A stretch of DNA of 40,711 nt from Entrophospora sp. SA101 (lineage: Eukaryota; Glomeromycota; Glomeromycetes; Entrophosporales; Entrophosporaceae), in contig CAUDNR010003001.1 of NCBI GenBank assembly GCA_958430865.1, positions 106,286 through 146,996 of the forward strand. Direction: 5' to 3'. The notes beneath the pieces are model-generated. The model did no database searches. It was given only the letters and a program-made list of their open reading frames with translations, and was not told the DNA's origin. Below are positions 34,788-40,711 of this stretch, in pieces. Positions within the stretch are counted from its first letter, which is position 1; every line of letters starts with the position of its first letter. The translations under genes were made by a program, and so were the position numbers.

Positions 34788-35006
34788 ATATGGGGCATGG
34801 ACAATAGAAACGACCCAACACCAAAAATCATGATTTTGAGTTAACAGCATTTCTACATGCCATTTATTACAGATTAATAAAATTTAGAGATATTTTCTGT
34901 TAAAGTTCTTAAAAACAATAGGTAAATTACTTGAAATGCTTTTTTTCAATTATATTAATCGGTAATTTTGACGTTTGGGCTGTTTCTATTGTCCATGCCC
35001 ATATAT
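34788..35006. mobile_element. MITE-like element, about 218 bp, with about 33-bp inverted ends
   Basis: The left end 34788-34820 and the reverse complement of the right end 34973-35005 share GGGCATGGACAATAGAAAC followed by (GA/AG)CCCAA. The outermost bases are ATAT on both sides, consistent with TA target-site use as in Tc1/mariner-type MITEs. The interior has no coding capacity. Confidence 0.7.
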
Positions 35007-35808
35007 TCTTACCAATTACATACAAATAACCCCAGAATCTAATCCTATTATTTTTGTTGTTATTTTACCGAAAAAATGGTTACAGTATGATGAATCAGGA
35101 AACCTTTATATGATTCTTCAAAAAACACAACTAACTTTTTCAAAAATTTTCCTTTATTTTATCATATTAAAATCAATTTTACTATATTACAAATTCAATT
35201 TGTATCATTCAAATTTATACATGATTGAAATTCAAAAAGTTAAATAATGGTCAAACCATTTGCGGCTTCCTACTATAAAGGATTCTGTTAACCCAAGTCA
35301 TCATGTTGCAGAGATAATCTTCATAAAATGGATATAATTTCTAATAAACCCCCAACACATCCCTCTTTTCATCATGAACGCCTTAAAGCAAACCATAGTT
35401 GACCTGACTTAAAGGGAGAAGCAAACGTGATAGCAAGCTTTCATACCATCAACTGCTAAAGCAATGGAGATTTGTTTGGGGTCTATGAAAAAGCAAAATC
35501 CCATGTGAAAATCAAACAGGGGATGTTAATGTTTGTTTTGCAGATTTTAACATGACAGGCTTTTATGAATTGTGAATTATGATCAATTTCCTTATTCATT
35601 CTACTCGCTCCCTCCCTACAAACAATAGCTAGGAAATAATGATATTCAAAAAATTACAAAAATATCCTCCATAACCAAGGCCCTATCAAAAAATGTAATT
35701 CTACGAGGAATGCTCAAGCAATAAATGATGTTATAGAAAACTGTATTGTGGCTTGTTTGAACTTTTGATAATTATTGCATGAGAAAAGAAATAAATAGAA
35801 ATAAATAG
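35007..35808. other. Gene-poor stretch between the MITE and the TnpB-like scrap
   Basis: No gene assembled. A frame at about 35020-35110 (+) reads ITPESNPIIFVVILPKKWLQ and may be a relic. If the scrap at 35809 belongs to a larger element, its upstream part should lie here, but I could not see RuvC motifs. Confidence 0.35.
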
Positions 35809-35937
35809 AACAGTGGAAAACACGATGATGATTCAAAATTTCGAAATAGGTTAACATTAAAAGTCAAAGAACATGGAAAACAGGATTCCGTTGTTTCTAA
35901 AGCATATACTAACAAAACGTGTGGTTGGTGCGGATGA
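35809..35937 (+). pseudogene. Scrap resembling the C-terminal zinc-ribbon region of TnpB/Fanzor-type nucleases
   Basis: A 42-codon open piece (stops at 35806-35808 and 35935-35937) reads FRNRLTLKVKEHGKQ and then VVSKAYTNKTCGWCG. Known: TnpB and its eukaryotic relatives (Fanzor, IS607-like elements) carry Y-T-S-K-T-C-x-x-C-G just after a basic RL..K helix, as the first half of a zinc ribbon next to the last RuvC motif. The second CxxC and the catalytic residues are not visible, so nothing functional remains. The similarity is short and rests on remembered consensus; an unrelated CxxC protein is possible. Confidence 0.4.
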
Positions 35938-36207
35938 AGTCTTGCAATTTGAATATACTGTACATATATTGTTTTTATTATATAAGTATTAATGCCAATA
36001 TTATCAAGGTTTTTGTTTAAATAACCAATTGATTCGTTTTTAATTGAAAATTCCCTTATTAATGGTTTTTAATTCATTCCTCTATAATTTTTTTTTTTAG
36101 TTGAAATTTTTTAAAATTAATTTATTATTGTTGTTGTTGAATTTCTATGCTATTTATAAATAACTAATTTTTAATTAATTTAAAAAATCTAATTATAAAT
36201 TAAAAAT
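35938..36207. other. 3' flank of the GMD gene
   Basis: AT-rich sequence downstream of the minus-strand dehydratase stop codon, with T-runs. No further coding piece follows the TnpB-like scrap. Confidence 0.4.
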
Positions 36208-37600
<1,393 letters not shown>

Positions 37601-38137
37601 ACACAGGGTTGATCATCAATTACTACTTGTTTTCTATATGAACCTTCAATTCTTTGGTCATGGATCTAAAAAAATAAAAACGAAATATATTGGATAGGAA
37701 TAGAAGATGTTCAAAAAATAATGTTTTAAATAAAATATTTTACCTCTATATTCAAGATAATAATTATTTTTAGTTTAATGCATAATAGATAGAATTCGTG
37801 ATAAAAAGGAAAAATTTATACAATTTGAAAAATACATACCAACAAAACTGATTCGAACACAACTAAACCAGCCAAGTTTAAGAAATGTTTAGCATTAGTC
37901 AATGGGAAAATAGTAATGATATTTATCACGCCCGTTACGCGATATGTAGATATGCGATCATTTAAAAATTCACTGATTACATATACCGTAGGTTAATAAT
38001 ACCTGAGCTGTGATAGCAGTCTAATTAAAGAAAAAATAAACGGATTTATTAAAACAATACTTTTTTTAAAACCCCCCAAGCTTTATTACCTTGCCAACAC
38101 CACTATCTCCAAGAACAACAAGTGTGTATAACCTCAT
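37601..38137 (-). pseudogene. 5' fragment of the Ras-kinase gene, joined to GMD
   Basis: A copy of the Ras exons 24958-24422 lies here at an offset of exactly 13179 bases: exons 38137-38090, 38020-38003, 37862-37840 and 37665-37601. It supplies the P-loop GDSGVGKT and part of switch I, but stops before DTSGQ. It has no G4 or G5 box, so it cannot act as a GTPase. The last piece continues in frame into GMD. The one-base phase gap between the third and fourth exons seen in the parent is preserved here, so translation from the Ras start through to GMD is uncertain. Confidence 0.8.
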
Positions 38138-38711
38138 CTTAGCAAGAGTTAATTAATTGCCAAAAAAGAAAGGAGACAAAACAGTCAGTACCTATTGTGT
38201 CTTAAGCACCAATATTCATATTTCAAAATGACAGACACAAAACAAAAGCAGGCATCGTGTAAAAAGGTAAATTAAAATCAATGTTAAATACCATGGATGC
38301 ATTTGGAAAGTTATATATATTACTATTGTATGCGAAATTGAAACTATGTGAAATCGAAATTTATAATTAAAATTTTGGGTTAATATTCAAAGTGTCACAA
38401 TTAATACAATTAATGTAATACAGCCGGGATACAAAATTCTATAATATTAATTGACTAATTTGAATTTCACGCGTAGATTTAAAGGTTTTTTTAGTTTTCT
38501 ATTCGTGTAACCAAATCTTGAAACTTTTTTATCTTTCTCTCAAGGTATTTTTTATTTTATTTTTTAAAAAAGCAAGAATTTTAGTTATATTATAGTGTTG
38601 AAAGAAGATCGTTGCAAGAATTATGAGTTTAACCGTCCTCACATTTTTCCAATCTGCACACAATCACTATTTATTATATTTAAACATTAGATCAAACGCG
38701 TTATATATTTG
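37601..38711 (+). repeat. 1111-bp direct copy of 24422-25532
   Basis: The copy holds a constant offset of 13179 at both ends, so there is no net insertion or deletion. No substitution was seen in the lines compared by eye. It spans the Ras 5' exons and most of the divergent promoter. It ends in ATATATTTG, where the inverted RRM copy takes over. Confidence 0.9.
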
Positions 38712-39728
38712 CCATAGTTTCTTCAGATAATGCGTGTTGATTTTCATTGGGATGATATCTTTTGTGAAATAAAGTGCATGCATTAAGATTATGATTATGA
38801 ATTGATGACATAGCATTAAGATTATGATCATGAATTGACACATTATTAAGATAAGGATTACGAGTTGTTGTCACATCATTAAGATAAGGATTACGAGTTG
38901 TTGACATAACATCAAGATAAGGATTATGAGATGCCTTATTTCCAAAGCTTTGAAGGAGAGTGTTTTGCATATATATTTCACACCGGTCTTTGGCATAATC
39001 AACTTTAACCTTTTTGTATGCGTATTTTGATGGTAATGATTCAACTGCTCTAATGGCACTTGAAATATTCCAGAAATGAACTAATCCAATCTTTTTTTCT
39101 CTGATAATTTGAATAGTATCAATATAACCATATTCAGCCAAATCTCTATGTAAAATCCTTTCAGTGATCGAATCATCCAAATTTTCTAGGAGAACGTTAC
39201 GTGAAGCATTGTTTTCTTCAACAGCTAATTGAACACCTAAAGGTACAGCTGATAATCTACCCCAACCAACGTAAAGTTCTTGACCTTCATAAAAAATTTG
39301 GTTGTTCGTAGCTTCATCATAAAATGCTTTTGCAAGAGTAGCATTCATAAAAGAAATGAATGCACAAATTCTGTCAGGATGTAGTTTTACAGACTCTAAT
39401 GGACCAACTTTGATTTGATTTATAAGTTTATAAACTTCTACATTTGGTGGTAAATTTCCAAGATATACAGTTCGTCTAATAACATTTGTAGAATATTTTT
39501 GATAAATTTTTGAAGGTCGATTTGTGGGTTGCTTTAATCTCAACGGAGCGGCTTTATGATAATAATCAGCTATTAGTGCTTGATAAAAATATTTTGTAAA
39601 ATCAATATAAATTTTTAATTTTCATTACCTCTTGTTAAAAAAACGTTGCCACTACTATTATTTGGATTATGCCTTGCTTTTTTAATATTATTGTAACTTT
39701 GATTACCGTTATTGTTACTACGTTTCAT
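38701..39728 (-). pseudogene. Truncated inverted copy of the multi-RRM gene
   Basis: Exon 1 is 39728-39629 and exon 2 starts at 39551 (or the in-frame alternatives) and ends at TAA 38703-38701. The coordinate sum with the parent is constant (65459), so no indels are present. From the codons for KKARHNPN onward it is identical to the parent as far as I compared, up to ETMAN. The next codon is already foreign (ATA TAA). Only RRM1, RRM2 and the NPYL/HNHNL repeats remain; RRM3-5 are gone. In exon 1 and upstream it differs clearly (NNNGNQSYNNI versus NDNSNQSHEDA) but is homologous, including the 5' leader. This is therefore a distinct gene copy whose body was overwritten or joined. It reads toward the Ras fragment and GMD. 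Confidence 0.85.
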
Positions 39729-40711
39729 GATAAGATTTTGAATGTAACTTTAAAGTTTTGAGTATTAAATCTTTGAGAATACACGTAAACATAAAAGTAT
39801 ATAAATAAATAAATAAATTATATTAATTAAATTAATCAAATAAAATTATTAAAATTATTAAATAATGAATGAATTATTGTATGGAATGAATAAATTATAA
39901 CGCGTTTTATCTAACGTTTAAATATAATATATGGTGACTGACTGTGTGCAAACCAAAAAAAATATAGTTGAACGCGAAAATCTTTCTTTTACACTGATCT
40001 TTCAACACTACAATGTAATTAAATCTCTTGTTTTTTAAAAAAATAAAAATAAAAATTACCTCTAGAAAAATATAAAGATTTTGTTGCACAAATAGAAAAA
40101 ACAAAAATAATTATTTATATATCTGATACCCTGTAGATCATGACTCTAATTTGCCGGTAAATATTTTAATTTTATTATTTTACATTTTCACTCATTTCAG
40201 AAATTTTCACAACGCAGAATATTAAAAACTGGGTGATTGAATTGTCAAATAAAATTATCGGAAGTAATTTTATTTATTTATAACTTACTGCTCGATTTAA
40301 AGGCTGTCAATGAACTATGGCTTAGATCTGATAATCCTTTTATTCATCCAATAAATGGAAGCATCTAATATATTATTAAAAAAATGTCATTGTAAAAATA
40401 GAATAACGGCTAACAAAAAGAGGAGGAAGAAGTTGATATGAAAGACACAAGCAAACATGTAAATTAAGGGTTGAAATTGTGGAAAGAGAGTCGTTTATTT
40501 TATTGTATAAAAAATTGTTAATGATGATAATAATAGTATATTAACAATATTGGAATGGCAGATTATCAGTCCAAACCCAAATGATTCTATACCGAAATAT
40601 AGAAAAGCATTAGAAAATTTAGAAATATCATTAATATTAATGTATTTAAGTTAGGATTCAGTTTATAAACTGCCGGTTTGACTAGACAAAGAAAGGAATG
40701 CTTTTTTTCAA
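39729..40711. other. Upstream region of the RRM copy and unassigned right edge
   Basis: 39729-39960 is homologous to the parental RRM 5' region: AACGCGTTATA and CATATATTATATTTAAACGT-like words recur in the same order. Beyond it, two coding-like scraps lie on the plus strand, LDLKAVNELWLRSDNPFIHP (about 40293) and ISPNPNDSIPKYRKALENLE (about 40568), separated by stops. No gene was identified. Confidence 0.4.

Noticed and set aside
34975..35247. 90-residue frame
   Set aside because: Its start lies in the MITE inverted end and the second half is low complexity; at most a relic.

Overview
The window looks like nuclear DNA of an arbuscular mycorrhizal fungus (Glomeromycotina, Rhizophagus-like). 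It is very AT-rich. Its genes carry many short introns, encode Asn-rich proteins, and include tyrosine-kinase-like kinase relatives. Pseudogenes and transposon remnants are common. The organism is inferred from these traits, not from a search.

Left end (1-1138, minus strand): two reading frames make sense only if UGA is read as tryptophan. This is the code of Mollicutes, and so of the Mollicutes-related endobacteria (MRE) that live inside these fungi. Next, on the minus strand, come a decayed MAK16 ribosome-biogenesis gene (3086-4516) and a 3.3-kb DNA transposon (4813-8119). The transposon has 38-39 bp inverted ends and a three-exon gene of about 900 codons with a candidate DDE triad. From 8120 to 12085 there are GC-richer relics and repeats but no gene I can name.

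Middle: THG1 tRNA(His) guanylyltransferase (+), a complex I NDUFA2/B8 subunit (+), a frameshifted V-ATPase proteolipid pseudogene (-), and a 16-exon ataxin-2/Pbp1 homologue (+). One ataxin-2 intron is a textbook U12-type AT-AC intron. Convergent to it is a minus-strand gene in which a complete Ras-like GTPase runs into a TKL protein kinase, with the domain boundary inside a single exon. Divergent from that gene is an RNA-binding protein (+) with four RRMs plus an extra copy of the last one. An Asn/Asp-rich PPxY protein (+) follows.

Right end: a long inverted repeat at the start of an unknown gene, a MITE, a scrap resembling the TnpB/Fanzor zinc-ribbon region, and a GDP-mannose 4,6-dehydratase gene (-). 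The dehydratase has lost its nucleotide-binding N-terminus and is fused in frame to a copy of the Ras-kinase gene's 5' part. That 1111-bp copy (24422-25532 = 37601-38711) joins, through 5 bp of shared sequence, to an inverted, truncated copy of the RRM gene.

Most promising for a second look: UGA=Trp endobacterial DNA, the Ras-kinase fusion, the AT-AC intron, the TIR-bounded transposon, and the duplication/fusion structure at the right end. Exon boundaries were assigned by hand from splice signals, reading phase and remembered family sequence; none was computed.
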